Assembly (NCBI GenBank): GCA_011800805.1
Contig: MPNW01000720.1
Location: forward strand, 1-30,000
Length of the DNA: 30,000 nt
Reading direction: 5' to 3'
Origin: Hirudo medicinalis
Lineage: Eukaryota > Annelida > Clitellata > Hirudinida > Hirudinidae
The position numbers and the translations under genes are program-made. Below, one piece after another: positions 1 through 11,231 of the stretch. A model generated the notes under the pieces. That model ran no database searches and was not told where the DNA came from. It saw only the letters and a program-made list of their open reading frames with translations. Within the stretch, counting starts at the first letter, position 1, and the number at the start of each line of letters is the position of its first letter.

Positions 1-281
1 TGAAAAAAGCGGTGATATTTCACGACAAAAATGGCCGTCCACTCGGTTCTGGCGAGGTAGTTTTGGTCTTGGTGGTGGATGCTTTCAGGGCAATGAGGGC
101 CTTCAACGGTATCTTGTACAGAGGTCGTAGACTGAGGATCACATGTGCTGGAAGACCTCAACCTGAGGTATTACAAGTCCGAAAAAGAATGGTAGTGAAG
201 CGGCCCCTTCCTCTCATCGTGTCAAAGGAGGACCTGGACAGAGAACTCGATGAATATATGAAAAAAAGAAAGACTGTGTAA
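1..281 (+). CDS. ALYREF: ALYREF/THOC4-like mRNA export adaptor, 3' end (partial)
   Basis: The reading frame is open from base 3 at the left edge to the stop at 279-281, giving about 92 residues. It starts KKAVIFHDKNGRPLG, which matches the middle of the ALYREF RRM (family KKAAVHYDRSGRSLG, from memory). It continues through DAFRAMRAFNGILYRGRRLRI, the second RRM helix and last strand, and ends in SKEDLDRELDEYMKK, the C-terminal helix that binds the helicase UAP56/DDX39B in TREX. The family couples transcription and splicing to mRNA export in the nucleus. Two oddities stand out. The linker between RRM and C-terminal helix is only about 25 residues and lacks the RGG-rich stretch of typical ALYREF. 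The strand normally carrying charged residues is hydrophobic (GEVVLVLVVDAF). No intron interrupts the visible part. It could be a divergent paralogue or an intronless retrocopy; family assignment is firmer than orthology. Confidence 0.72.
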   Translation, partial: KKAVIFHDKNGRPLGSGEVVLVLVVDAFRAMRAFNGILYRGRRLRITCAGRPQPEVLQVRKRMVVKRPLPLIVSKEDLDRELDEYMKKRKTV

Positions 282-2857
282 TTATCCGCAGTGCGCAATC
301 TCAGGAATCTTGTTGTTTTTGTTATAAAATTTTTTGACGAAGAAAATCAACATGCATTTTAAGGTTTTAATTGATTGCAGAGCTATTTACGAAGGTTTAG
401 TTGTCCATGAATTGAAAGCTTAACGAGAGTTCTCATTGTTTTTGTCATCGAGAAATTTGTTTTTGTGCGCATTTTCTTTGATTTTTGATTTCGGAAATCG
501 TGGATTGAATATACGCCTGAAAATGGCAAAACTGTGATGGCGTGTTTGGTGTGAGGCTCCTTGCAGAACCTTGCGTGTCTTCGGACTTTGGCGGACAGAA
601 CTGTCTACGACACAATTCTATGTTCAGTCATGTCTGATGTTATGCTTCGACCTGCCATGGCTGCCAAATGAAGGTCCTAATACTATACTCGCAACATTGA
701 AAATAAGGAGTTCGTTCCTAATCATTTCGTGGTCTCAGCTGAACCTTTTCTTTGGGAAAAGTGCGAAAATGTCATCCCTTAGGGGGTTTCCTCTCTCCGA
801 ATTGATTTGTTTATTAATTTTTTCGGCCGAAATGTGAATTGAAAAATCCAATTTCCACGTCGGGGGCTTAAGCGACCACAGGCCGTGAAAGAAAAGTCAT
901 ACAAATTTAAAATTTCCTCAATGCTTCCGCACCGACAGGCAATAATACAGACAATAATACAAGCAGAAATACAAGTAATCTGCCGAATTTATGGGAATAT
1001 TTCCATCGTAAAAATAATTATCCCGAATGTTTTCATGGAGCATTGTTTCCTGGCAGCGCAAGGAATAATTGAACGCTTGTGGTGACCATTCCTACATTCT
1101 GCCGGGTGGTTCGTTTTGCGAAAAGATGCCGCCATTTTAGAACGAAATCATGATTTTGGAGTGATTTTTCGAGTCATGGAATTCAATATCTGGCACGAAG
1201 TAGGATGACTAGGATCAGGAGGGAGCATTGCTGAAAGGTCCTGTAAATTATTTAGCAGCTCTCCTCTGAAGTGGCCTTCTTAGGAATTGCCCGGGATGAT
1301 ATAAATTTAATCACGGAGTTGAAATCGCTTTTAATGCTCGAATGGAGTTATTTTTATTCTGGGACTTGTCGGTACTTGTCGAAAACTCAGTGAATAAGTA
1401 GTGTTTATTAATGTAGATTCTATTTCTAATCGTTATTCTTTGTCGTTGAGTTGCAATATTTTAAGAAAACATCCTCGAAGAATCTGAAATTAAAATCTCT
1501 AAAGGTAAGAAAAATTATCCTGACATTGACGGAAATTGCTCTGACATTGCTTCTCTTGCTTTCGTTTTGTTTCTCGCTCAAAATGTCACAGGAGCTCTCG
1601 ACTAAAATGGAGAACATTTCAAAGATACAACAGATAGTGGTCAAAAATCAACGATTTGTTATTTTATTGTGGATAATCTTGTTTTATTGTGGCAGCGATG
1701 CCTTAGGCCAACTTAGTAACGGTTGAAGGAATCTGAAATTGTCCTGATTCTGAAATTGCTAGTCGGCTAAAGGAAGCTAGTAAGTATCGACATTGAAACG
1801 CTAATAGATTTTCTTACATTGAATATTGCCCTCTTAATCTCGCTGAAATTGAGAGGAAAGGCTGCACAAAAACATTGCAGAGCCTCTCGATGTCCTAACA
1901 ATCCCTCGTGGCTACTCCGCTAAATTCACTAAAGGCGAAAGAGCAATCACCTTTTTTAAAGAAAATTATCTTCGAAAGTTTAAGGTAATGACATTTGCTT
2001 GAAGTGAACGGCCGGCTACGTGCGTTACCTGCACAAAATATGGAAATGATAAATTACTCCATGGAAGGATGAACGGAGCGAGAAGCGACCATGATAAATC
2101 TTTTCAAATATCCGTCNGACATTTGCTTGAAGTGAACGGCCGGCTACGTGCGTTACCTGCACAAAATATGGAAATGATAAATTACTCCATGGAAGGATGA
2201 ACGGAGCGAGAAGCGACCATGATAAATCTTTTCAAATATCCGTCCTTTCTATGATTGAAGCTTGGGTGGGTTATCGAGTTGTTTTCAGAAATTTGAAGAA
2301 AATCGTAATCAAATGCTCACTCTTATGCCACTCAGGCACGAACATGTTCTCTGTTTTGGAAACTAGCAGTTCGTAGATAACACGCTCCTTGAGTCATGAA
2401 GATTAGCTGAGAGCGTGAAATGTCATTGAGAGTTGCTAATGACTTTCAAGATGGCCATTTCTTCTTCCAGAAAACCATTGAGGAACGATAACATCTGGTC
2501 TTTAAAGCCAAAACATCTCTTGCTTTATTTTTTTTTTTTAAATTACCCTTGCACATATTAAATGATCATATTTTAGAGACCAGTTAATGAAAATGCTTTC
2601 TGGTACGATGTCATTTTGGTCACCACATGCCACCAGCCAAGAAACATCCAAACAATTGTTTATTTTTTATTAGGTGAAAATAATAGTGAAAATAATTGGC
2701 TGTTTAAGGTGTTTAAGCGATAAATTGTTTTTAAGAGTTTTATTTGCAATTCTTGATAATTAAGTGTACTCGGTGTACTCAAACTACAACAACATAAAAC
2801 AGACAAACAAAAATACAAAGACGATTCATTAACCAGAACATTAACTTGTCCATCTAG
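282..2857. other. Non-coding interval between ALYREF-like and membrane-protein genes
   Basis: No convincing coding sequence was found on either strand. Open frames around 571-837, 885-1085 and 1451-1726 lack recognisable domains and coding-like composition. A good donor-like site (AAAG|GTAAGA) lies near 1504, but the frame before it has no start codon. The interval should hold the 3' untranslated region of the ALYREF-like gene and the promoter or an upstream exon of the gene at 2881. A duplicated 127-bp block around an N is described separately. Confidence 0.5.
1990..2244. repeat. Exact 127-bp direct duplication flanking a single N (likely assembly join)
   Basis: Bases 1990-2116 and 2118-2244 are identical over all 127 positions, and the only ambiguous base in the window (N at 2117) sits exactly between them. 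A one-base gap with an identical overlap on both sides is the mark of two contigs that overlapped but were not merged. The length 127 is a commonly used maximum k-mer size in de Bruijn assemblers. I read this as a false duplication, not biology. Confidence 0.9.
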
Positions 2858-2880
2858 ATTCGCAAAAACTCCGGATCAAT

Positions 2881-5229
2881 ATGGCCGGCGGAACTTCGAG
2901 AACGAGTGATCAATGGTCGCCTGGAACGACAATGACGCAAAACAACGCCATCCAGTTGGAAAATCAAGCCTCTACGAAACCAACAACCGAACTACACATG
3001 ATATCGTTGATTTTGTCGTCCAATTTAAAACCCGATAATCAAACCAACAAGATAGAGGGCATCGCCGACAATTCAAACCCAATTTCCTATCGAATTAATG
3101 CCGACAACAATGGCAACGACACAGTCAGACCTCGCGAAGACAGGACCACTAAATCAAGTGCAGCCACGATAACAGGGGTCGTGCCGAAAGATGGCAGCGC
3201 TGCGACCACCAATCATCGGAGCGCATGGGACGGCGCCAAGTTGTTTTCCAGTAGCACACGGCGATTCACTTGGATGGAAGCGTCTAGCGGCTCGAAGACA
3301 TTTCCTTCCTTCGCCTGGACAAACTCTACTGCCACACCCAGTCATCAACTGACGCCACGTGTTGTTCCCAACGAGGAGGTAACTCCTAAAATACAACACC
3401 GTAACAATTCACCAACAAGTTCAATGACAACGAAGTTGAGCAACTCTACTCATTCCGTCTCATTCCCGTACGACTATTCTACCCACAGATTCACCATCTT
3501 CCTCATCGTCATCTGTTCCTTGCTGGCCCTGCTGCTGCCCTTGGTGATGGTGGTCCTGAAGAAATTCTTCAACAAGGGAAGCTCGAATATCAAGCACAGG
3601 AAATTGAAGTCTTTTCCTCGCGATCTCCTACTGGCATCGACTGGATTCGACGAGGCTGGCAAAGGTGAAACGGCCGGCAATAAAGTTGCTCAGACTCCAT
3701 TTATCGAGCCCGTCGATAAACAAAAGCAGGCAAGAGAAAAATTATACCTGGCCGAGAACACGTGCGCTGGAGGAAGTCGCTGTAAGCACGAACTCTCGCA
3801 AGAGACTTACCGGATCATGTCAGACTCGAACATGATACTCGGCTGGAAGAGCCGCAAAACATATCCAAGCAAACAGAGACATAACTGCCATCTGGTTTCC
3901 GAAGAATTCATGTTCTTGCCGCCCGATGGAGACCAATTTCAGGATGTCTCCGGTTGCACAAGCTACCCGGAAGAATCCTCATCTGTTAGAAACTGTCCTC
4001 TCCATCAGACACGCATCAGCGAAGCGTCCGATAATTTTTTTCACATCAGTAGCGGTCGCGCCTCAAATCCTGCCAACGACTATCAGAACTGGACGAACGA
4101 TCACGTAAGGAACTTCACGTGCGGATGTACCAGCAAGTCGGAGAAAACCTGCAGTTCCACCAGTTCTGGATACTCGACGGAAAGCTCTGCTGCACACAGG
4201 ATCAACGAGCTGTTCCAACTGTCCAAAGTTTACGACTCTCATCAGGAAGCGTTGGATGCTGGCAAACTTTCTCTGCTGCCGTTGAAATACACCATCGCCA
4301 ACCAGCACGCATCGGAGCACTCGGGAGAAGAAAGGGAGTCTCAGCTGGTGGAAATTCCCCTCGACTCTCCTCCCTCCAGGCGTAAATTTATCGACATTAA
4401 ACATGACGACACCTGCGACAACCAGATAAAACACGCCCTACCCAGGCGTGAGAAACTGTTCAGTTTGACATTGCTTAATGCCACTCTGTCTCAGACCCAG
4501 GAAGAGCAGAAATCCTTCAGAGCTCAGAAAATAATCTCGTCCAAGCCAAAATTTCCGAAAATGGGCAGGATTTGCCTAATGAATCAGCCAAAGCCGACGA
4601 ATGCGCCGTCTCAAAATGGCCCGATAACGGACGAGCTATACAATAATTACAAATCCCTCTCCTCCACTACCTCCTCATCTTCATCATCAAAATCCTGTAA
4701 TGCCGGCAAATCCCCTGCATCGGCAAATTCGAAATGCCAGATCTACGCCTCCATCAAAGACAATGACTACAGCGGGGGGTACAGCCAGTTGTTGAAGCGT
4801 TGCAAGGACTCAGAAGAAAATGTTTACTGCGAAATCATAAAAAACAAATGTGACGAGATTCGATTGGAAGAAGAAAAATGCGCTGACAGAGGAGAGCATG
4901 CAGAAGCAAACGATTCCAACAACAAAAATGGCGACTCTATCGACGAAGAAAACAAAGGCATAGCAGACTATGTAAATCTTCCCAGAATTAAATCTTCCGA
5001 GGACAACGAAATTTATCGAAGCTGCGAGGCACCGCAAAAGCATTCGTTCTCATCAAAATTCTATCGCTACTCCTTCCTAAATAATACACAATACACGCCT
5101 CTGGTCGAAAAGGATGCAGAGAAGGAAGCCATCTTGCTGGAAACAGACGACGAAGACAATGGTGACAATGAGCCAGAAATGGCCGGTGCAAATCGCCACA
5201 GCGAGACAGTTCATATTGCATCACCGTGA
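2881..5229 (+). CDS. Single-pass membrane protein with a long YxxL/I-rich cytoplasmic tail
   Basis: The 782-codon open frame is far longer than chance allows here. Residues 1-203 are Ser/Thr/Asn-rich with several N-glycosylation sequons (NQT, NDT, NST), as in a mucin-like outer stalk. Residues 204-226 form one hydrophobic helix (FTIFLIVICSLLALLLPLVM...) followed by KKFFNK, so the remaining 555 residues should be cytoplasmic. The tail has a poly-Ser tract (about 594-603), a YRIM at 310 and YxxL/I motifs at 590, 622, 634, 649, 697, 730 and 738. The ATG has a good context (A at -3, G at +4) but no signal peptide follows. Either the helix is a reverse signal anchor, or this is the last exon of a longer gene. 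An acceptor-like ctag at 2854-2857, with the frame open from 2845, allows the second view. I do not recognise the family; a signalling receptor or adaptor is inferred. Confidence 0.8.
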   Translation: MAGGTSRTSDQWSPGTTMTQNNAIQLENQASTKPTTELHMISLILSSNLKPDNQTNKIEGIADNSNPISYRINADNNGNDTVRPREDRTTKSSAATITGVVPKDGSAATTNHRSAWDGAKLFSSSTRRFTWMEASSGSKTFPSFAWTNSTATPSHQLTPRVVPNEEVTPKIQHRNNSPTSSMTTKLSNSTHSVSFPYDYSTHRFTIFLIVICSLLALLLPLVMVVLKKFFNKGSSNIKHRKLKSFPRDLLLASTGFDEAGKGETAGNKVAQTPFIEPVDKQKQAREKLYLAENTCAGGSRCKHELSQETYRIMSDSNMILGWKSRKTYPSKQRHNCHLVSEEFMFLPPDGDQFQDVSGCTSYPEESSSVRNCPLHQTRISEASDNFFHISSGRASNPANDYQNWTNDHVRNFTCGCTSKSEKTCSSTSSGYSTESSAAHRINELFQLSKVYDSHQEALDAGKLSLLPLKYTIANQHASEHSGEERESQLVEIPLDSPPSRRKFIDIKHDDTCDNQIKHALPRREKLFSLTLLNATLSQTQEEQKSFRAQKIISSKPKFPKMGRICLMNQPKPTNAPSQNGPITDELYNNYKSLSSTTSSSSSSKSCNAGKSPASANSKCQIYASIKDNDYSGGYSQLLKRCKDSEENVYCEIIKNKCDEIRLEEEKCADRGEHAEANDSNNKNGDSIDEENKGIADYVNLPRIKSSEDNEIYRSCEAPQKHSFSSKFYRYSFLNNTQYTPLVEKDAEKEAILLETDDEDNGDNEPEMAGANRHSETVHIASP

Positions 5230-6114
5230 CTTTGATTATTTTTGTAGAAATTTAGAAAAAAATTGGAGCCACTTAAATAAGCTTAGCAAATCGCGAATGT
5301 ACCGAAAGGAAGACTACGATCGCATGTACTTTATTTAAAACATCATTTACAAATGACATCACCGAGATTGAATTTTTGATTTCTGTGTTTGTGATAAGTA
5401 GGACTTCATCGTATCTTTGAAATAATATCGTATCTCCCAAATTACGAAACTTGCCAAACTCCCGACTTAATTATCTGTCAAGCGTTGCCCCTGGAAGCGT
5501 TTGTTTACATTCGCTCCAACTTATTTTCGAAGAATTTTATTATTTATTTTTATTTATTTATTTTAAACAAATTATTTGCTTTTATTTAATTCGTTTCCTT
5601 TACAATTTGTGCAAATCAGAATTACTCATCGGTTTGCAGTTCTTGGAGTTAACACATTAGGATTCATTGTCATCGCAGAGACTTTTTTTAAAAGTGAAAC
5701 AGGCACACTTTAATTTTATGAACTTCATCTAAAATAGGATACAGTTACTCTGTATATAAGATATGCCTCTAATGAAATTGATCTAGCGATAGAATTGGAT
5801 ATTTACTGTTTTCGAAAAAAATTATTGCCGTCTGAATATTTATTCATTTAAAATTCGGAAGAATGAAAAATGGTGAGAGTAGGATATGAGTCGTAACTGG
5901 GCTTAAAATTAAAATGATGCCCTAAATTAATTATTAGAAATTTAAGGTTTATGTTATATGACCAACTAAACTAACGTGTAAGACATTGTAAAACCATGGG
6001 TCAAGTAAATTATAAACAGATAAACATCAAAGACTTTCAATACTTTGATTTACTCTTCGATTTGATTTACTGATTCGGAAGATTAATTAACATTCGTTAA
6101 TTATCTATTCAAGC
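5230..6114. other. AT-rich 3' flank of the membrane-protein gene
   Basis: No coding sequence is visible. The stretch is AT-rich with T-runs near 5540-5580. No AATAAA was found on the + strand; an ATTAAA variant at 5908-5913 is the best candidate poly(A) signal for the gene ending at 5229. The end of the 3' untranslated region cannot be fixed from sequence alone. Confidence 0.4.
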
Positions 6115-6600
6115 CCTATTGCTAAAATCATAAACAACATAAGAAAACATGACCACGTCACTCCTCTTCTCCATGATCTCCACTGCCTACGCATTTGCCA
6201 GAGAATTGACTACAAAATCTCTTCACTCGTTTTCAAGTCTCTACTGGGTCATGCACCATTATACCTGCCTTTCACTCGCACTGCACAAATTCCTGCTAGG
6301 CGTGGGCTCAGATCAGCAACCAGGGGCTCCTTCGTCAAATCATCTGCCCGACGTGCGACACTGGATGGCAGGTCTATAGATGCTGTTGGCCCACAGATCT
6401 GGAATAGACTCCCCTCCCTCGATTACCAACACTGATCCAGCCGGATTTCACTCCGCCCCTCAAAACCTTCCTCTTCAGAGAAAGCTTCCCTCATTAGTGG
6501 TCATGAAGTTCTGTTGAACATATGCCACTCTAATCAAACTCTGTATCGTTATCGTTCGTTATTGAATAACGAAAATAATAAAAGTGAACGAATATAAATA
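6115..6600 (+). mobile_element. 5'-truncated, degenerate non-LTR retrotransposon (LINE) 3' end
   Basis: Reading from about 6115 in the frame of base 6172 gives KIINNIRKHDHVTPLLHDLH, then IDYKISSLVFKSLLGHAPLYL, then DAVGPQIWNRLPS. This is the conserved order of the region just after the reverse transcriptase domain in many CR1/L2/Jockey-like LINEs (HITPxLxxLHWLPxxxRIxxK, FKxLHGxAPxYL, GPxLWNSLP). A TGA interrupts that frame around 6432, and the expected closing motif (LKTFLFRESF) follows in another frame, so the copy is broken. An A-rich end with AATAATAAAAG lies at about 6570-6600. No upstream polymerase or endonuclease is present. The clade is not determined. Confidence 0.75.
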
Positions 6601-9600
6601 CATTTGTCATACCAATGCTTAGTTCGAACATATTCGCGAGTTCGGTCAACATAACTGAGTCGACGTATTCCAATTTTATAATATTTTCAACGAAAACATT
6701 TTTAATTCACTATGTTATGTTTCCGGATTCGATTAAGTTCAATAAACCATTTTCTATTAACTTTTCAAACATGCAAATGTCACTAGATCTTCAAGCTGAC
6801 TGATCAGTTTCGTCAATTTCAGCCATCTTCATATATCTTAATATAATTATTAAAATTAATAATGTATACAATTTTTGTTATATAAAATGTTACTTTCATT
6901 TCAAAAATATAAAATTTGAAACTCGAGGACATATTTATGCGCAAATAAAATCAATTATTACACGCCCGCTCGGTACATGTTTACATCGTCTGCTGCTTTA
7001 GAGTTACGAACGCGCGTTGTTTAAGAGCATTTGTAGACATGTGTCTGGTGTTACATGTTTCATGATTAGTTATCACTTACAATAATTAATTGTTCATTTA
7101 TTTATGAACGGCAACCAAATTGGCGATCAAAGCAAGTCGAATGATAATTGGCGTAGCCTATCTGGCGATCGAGATGAAATAGGAGACAAAAGATTGGTTA
7201 TCGATGCGAATAAGTAGGCATGAAACGGATTTTATCAGATAATTCCGAATAGTTCACCTACCGTATCCAGATGGATAACGGATACCTGGTTTAATGGTCC
7301 ATGCGGTTAGAAATGCTTATTTTTAAAAACTCAGAGTTTATCTTCATATTTTTATTTTATTAATAAAAATAAATACTATACATTTAGTCATTAGTGATGC
7401 TTAGCCCACTCACTCGGAAGTGGAAAGCGCCATGAATTTTGGCACCACCATGTCAATGGATTATCTTCACGTTTTATGGTTGGTTCATCAAAGTAAATTT
7501 CCATTTCAACATCCACATTTGACTAATGGTTACCAGTACTAAAGGTTACAGAAATACCTAAAAATACTTCCAAATAAAATTTCTAACGCGCTTATGAGAA
7601 ACAGCCACGATGAAATTAAAAGTAAATGTTTAGAGATGTCATATTTATGTAAATAATAAAACAAGGAAGATATTAAGGAGAAACAAAGAAATTTGGATGA
7701 TGGGCTACCAGACACCGGATATTTCCGGATGGCGTCTATCCGGTACATGCCTAGAAACAAGGTATTGTAATTATAATGGTGAAGTTTGACTCTTGACTAA
7801 TGTATTTTCATAAGTGCAAGGTTCGGCTGCGAATAGCAGCCGAAATGTTCTTGTTACCCGAGCGCCCCTTTTCGGCACTTATTAGATTTCGTACTCATCG
7901 TGTAGGCGGCGGAACGATGTTAAACCAATAAATTGGATCAAATCCTGCACAGCTTTCAATCCGAACGCAAGAACGTTTCCAGCTCAAAATCGCGACCAAA
8001 AACAGATTACCGCATCGTTTATTTTGCAGAACTCGTCCATGTTTATCTAATCAAAGCTATTACGACTTGCAATGAATGTCACAGTGGAACTACATTGTAG
8101 CTGCACAGCAAACCTCTAGCCAGAAGCTTATTTATTAATTATGTATAGAATTTTGTAGGATAAATTTGATAGATATAGTTCAATTGGATAAATACCCCAT
8201 CATACTCAAAGATAATCACTACAACAACTCAAGCACTGCATCTGCAATGCAGTGAATTACCGATCACATCTCCCACATGTAGCATTGCAGTGTTATTTTC
8301 TTGAATCTGACAAGTTCTGATCGAAACTAGTCTAGGCGTTTCCATAATCATTCATCTTTGTGAAGATGACGAGCCATCGACATAAATTAATTATAACCTC
8401 CTATTAAGTGTCAGTTTATTACGATCAACAAAAACTTATCTACACAAAAACAAGAACTGAAAGCCATACATTGAAATCGACAAACGAGAGATGGAACCAA
8501 CAGAGCGGCTTAAGACTCGAAGATGATTCTTTCTTCGGCAGAAAAGAGCAAGTTTGATTGGAGCCTCGGTTTCCTTGCAGACAGATTATTATCCTAATTT
8601 ATAAATAAAATTTAAAACTTCTAACAATCAAGCAATCATCCTTCTGCACAGAGGCCAGGATCACAGCAAGAGGACAGAAAGAAAGGTTGAGTTGGCCAGT
8701 GGAGGGACATTTTGAAACTGCCTATCATAGCACTGCACCTGATGATGATTGGATGAATAAGGTTCGTGCTAGTTACAGATGGTTTAATGCCCTCATTCTT
8801 AAAAGTCTTGGTAAAATGTTAGAAAATCCTAAGCACTTCTGGAAAACAAAGATATGATGAGACTAGCATCAGAATGATTGATCTAAATGCCTGCCAACCA
8901 TTCTAAACAAGTCAATAAATCAGCTTGTTAGGGGAGGACGTGCGAAATAAGAAGTCCCTAAGTCCTCTGAACCAGACCCGAGCCAAACCCAACCCGATCG
9001 AGCGGCCACTCAAAATTGTAAGTCGAATCGAGACTGTCAAGAAATTGGAAGGAAATCTCCTACAAGGATTTTCAAATGAATGTCTCGTAAATCACTCGAG
9101 AGGCACGAATCAATCACAATCAGTTCAATCCTGGCCAATAAGAAATTTCAGGGAAAAAAAAATCTGACAAAGATCTTGATCAATCCCTCAGAGGAGATTT
9201 TAGTGGACAATGAATAGTCATCCATCAATGAGTGACAAAACATTGAAAGATGGCAGTCTTAAGTGGATCAGACACTGAAACAAGAGTACTCGGGTCGCTG
9301 ACTCCAAAAATCGTGCGCACACTCTGTTCATTCAAGTACGAATGATGTCGAACGAGGAGAAAAACAGGCGAAGTTGTGAAACTTTGGAGAAACAAAAGTC
9401 CTTGCATTCACTGGTCTCCAAAATCACGACGATCGATTGCCAAGTGGTCGGAAATTAACAGAATCAAAAAAGAAGAGAGCCAGAAGGATTGCTGCTTTCC
9501 TAAGACTCGTGAAAATGTAGAATTGCTTGCACAACTGGCGAATAATATCATATTCCTCTCCCACCGTGTAGAAAAAATTACGAACAAATTCGCTAATGAA

Positions 9601-9992
9601 CCGAGACAGCTAAAATTCATTCAAAATTAATCGTGGTCAAAATCAAAATTTATGAAGGAGTCAGAAAAATTGAACAGATTTTGTGCAGAAAGCAAGACGT
9701 CGGTGTCGACAACTAAAGAAACAAGACTAGCTGTGAAAATAGGGACTGAAAAAAGTAAAAGTGAATTCCTCTCGAGGACAAATAAATAGCTAACTCAAAC
9801 GTAAATAAGAACGGGTTATTAAATACAGAACGCAACTAAAACCGATGCTTTGCAGAGATGAATGAGAAGCAGGCAGACGAAACTTTGAAATCGCCATAGA
9901 AATGAATGACTCCAATCGCGAGAAATTAAAAAAAAAAAAACGAAAAAACATAACAAACTAAAACATCCGCACCCAGGATGGGAATTTGCATT
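6601..9992. other. Intergenic DNA and probable SNRK 3' untranslated region
   Basis: No coding exon could be supported on either strand. The open frames at 8925-9167 and 9376-9630 have no recognisable domain. The right part, reading on the - strand from 9992, should contain the SNRK 3' untranslated region. The nearest poly(A)-like hexamers on that strand are ATTAAA at 8782-8787 and AATAAA at 8415-8420, which would imply a long untranslated region of 1.2-1.6 kb. Which is used cannot be told from sequence. Confidence 0.4.
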
Positions 9993-11231
9993 TTAAACCA
10001 CGCTACAGCATTTGGATTTCTGGGGGCAGCAGTACATTTTAACATCGAGGTTTTCGGAATCTTCGTTATCGTCTGCTGTCCTAGCATTTGTATTCAAATG
10101 CTCCAATGCGCCCTCCTCGCCGTCGTTAGTCTCTGGAGATTCCACCCCGCCGAACTTGTCCACGAGCGCCGAGAAGTCTTTCGAGCGAAGGTGGACGATG
10201 AGAGAGCGTGACCTTGCGCCCTTGCGATGAGACTCGCAGTCCACGAACTCTTTCAGCAATTCTGCCTTCCCCAGCCTGATCTCGTTGGTCAGAGAGAGTA
10301 GTTTGTGGTCATTGAGGAATCGCATGTTGGGCTGCTGGTGGTTGTGATGGGAAGGTTTGGTTTTGCTGCAGCTGGAGCTTGGCAGGAGGTCGGAACAAGA
10401 GCCCCAGCAAGAAGTCTTGCTCTCGTTGTTCTCCTTCTGGAGGTTGGAGTCAGAAACAATGGATGGCCTGCCAAGGATCAGGCTCATGGACTTCTTGACT
10501 GTGCCAATGACAGCTGCTGAGCCCCTCCTCAAAGTTTTGGAGATGACGTTGCTGTTGTTAGAGTCCTGCTGTTTCTTCTCATCTCCCTGCTGGTGGTGCA
10601 CGAAATCATCGTCATGCAGAAAGAACTTGGGCTTCGAGTCACACTTCTGAGGAAGGTCTGTACCATCTTCCATTTCAAGTTTCCTACTAGTGAAAGTGGA
10701 CCATAAGTGGCTGTGTAGAGCGGAGGGATCGGAACCTCCAGTGTTGTTGGGGGGCGAGTGGAGATCTTGACGAACATTTGGATGATTGTGGTGGTTCAGT
10801 TGATGGCCTTGCTTTGGGTCGTTGGGGAAGCGATTGTGACCGCTGTGAGAGGTGAGAGAGGTGGACCTGTGGACTGACCTGCGTTCCCTCCTCCTGTGGT
10901 GATGACCTAGAGAGCTGGAGGAAACATCGTCACAGTCGCTGGTATCAGATCCACTCCGATTGCAAGCCAAAGACCTCTTCCATGGGGGCTTAGAGGGTGG
11001 GGTGGTCTTGCCAACGAAATCTGAAGAACTGAGGGAAGGCTTGGAGAAGCGATGGTTCCTGTTCATGGAACTGCATTGGGACTCGTCAGCCTCGCTTGTT
11101 TCTTCACAAATCTGCTTCAGGAAAAGGTTGTTCCTTGTCCCAAAGATACTCGAAGAAGAGGACTTCTTGGTGATGGAGTCTGGCAGCAACTTCTCTGAAG
11201 CCATTCTGTCGTTACTCAAGTCCGAGTCGAG
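9993..11231 (-). CDS. SNRK: SNRK coding exon 6 (C-terminal tail)
   Basis: The exon begins at acceptor ATGTTATTCCAG|CTC, phase 0, and encodes 412 residues and the stop. It includes a segment resembling the human LNQIFEEGESDDEF region, a stretch rich in His, Arg and Ser ([16 protein letters not shown]) like the human HKRYHRRKS region, and a Lys/Glu-rich part. It ends [14 protein letters not shown]. The final CSVV has the form of a CaaX box. Confidence 0.85.
   Translation of the reverse strand, partial: LDSDLSNDRMASEKLLPDSITKKSSSSSIFGTRNNLFLKQICEETSEADESQCSSMNRNHRFSKPSLSSSDFVGKTTPPSKPPWKRSLACNRSGSDTSDCDDVSSSSLGHHHRRRERRSVHRSTSLTSHSGHNRFPNDPKQGHQLNHHNHPNVRQDLHSPPNNTGGSDPSALHSHLWSTFTSRKLEMEDGTDLPQKCDSKPKFFLHDDDFVHHQQGDEKKQQDSNNSNVISKTLRRGSAAVIGTVKKSMSLILGRPSIVSDSNLQKENNESKTSCWGSCSDLLPSSSCSKTKPSHHNHQQPNMRFLNDHKLLSLTNEIRLGKAELLKEFVDCESHRKGARSRSLIVHLRSKDFSALVDKFGGVESPETNDGEEGALEHLNTNARTADDNEDSENLDVKMYCCPQKSKCCSVV

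Noticed and set aside
4063..4434. 123-codon open frame antisense to the membrane-protein gene
   Set aside because: It is the complementary shadow of the long coding frame at 2881-5229.
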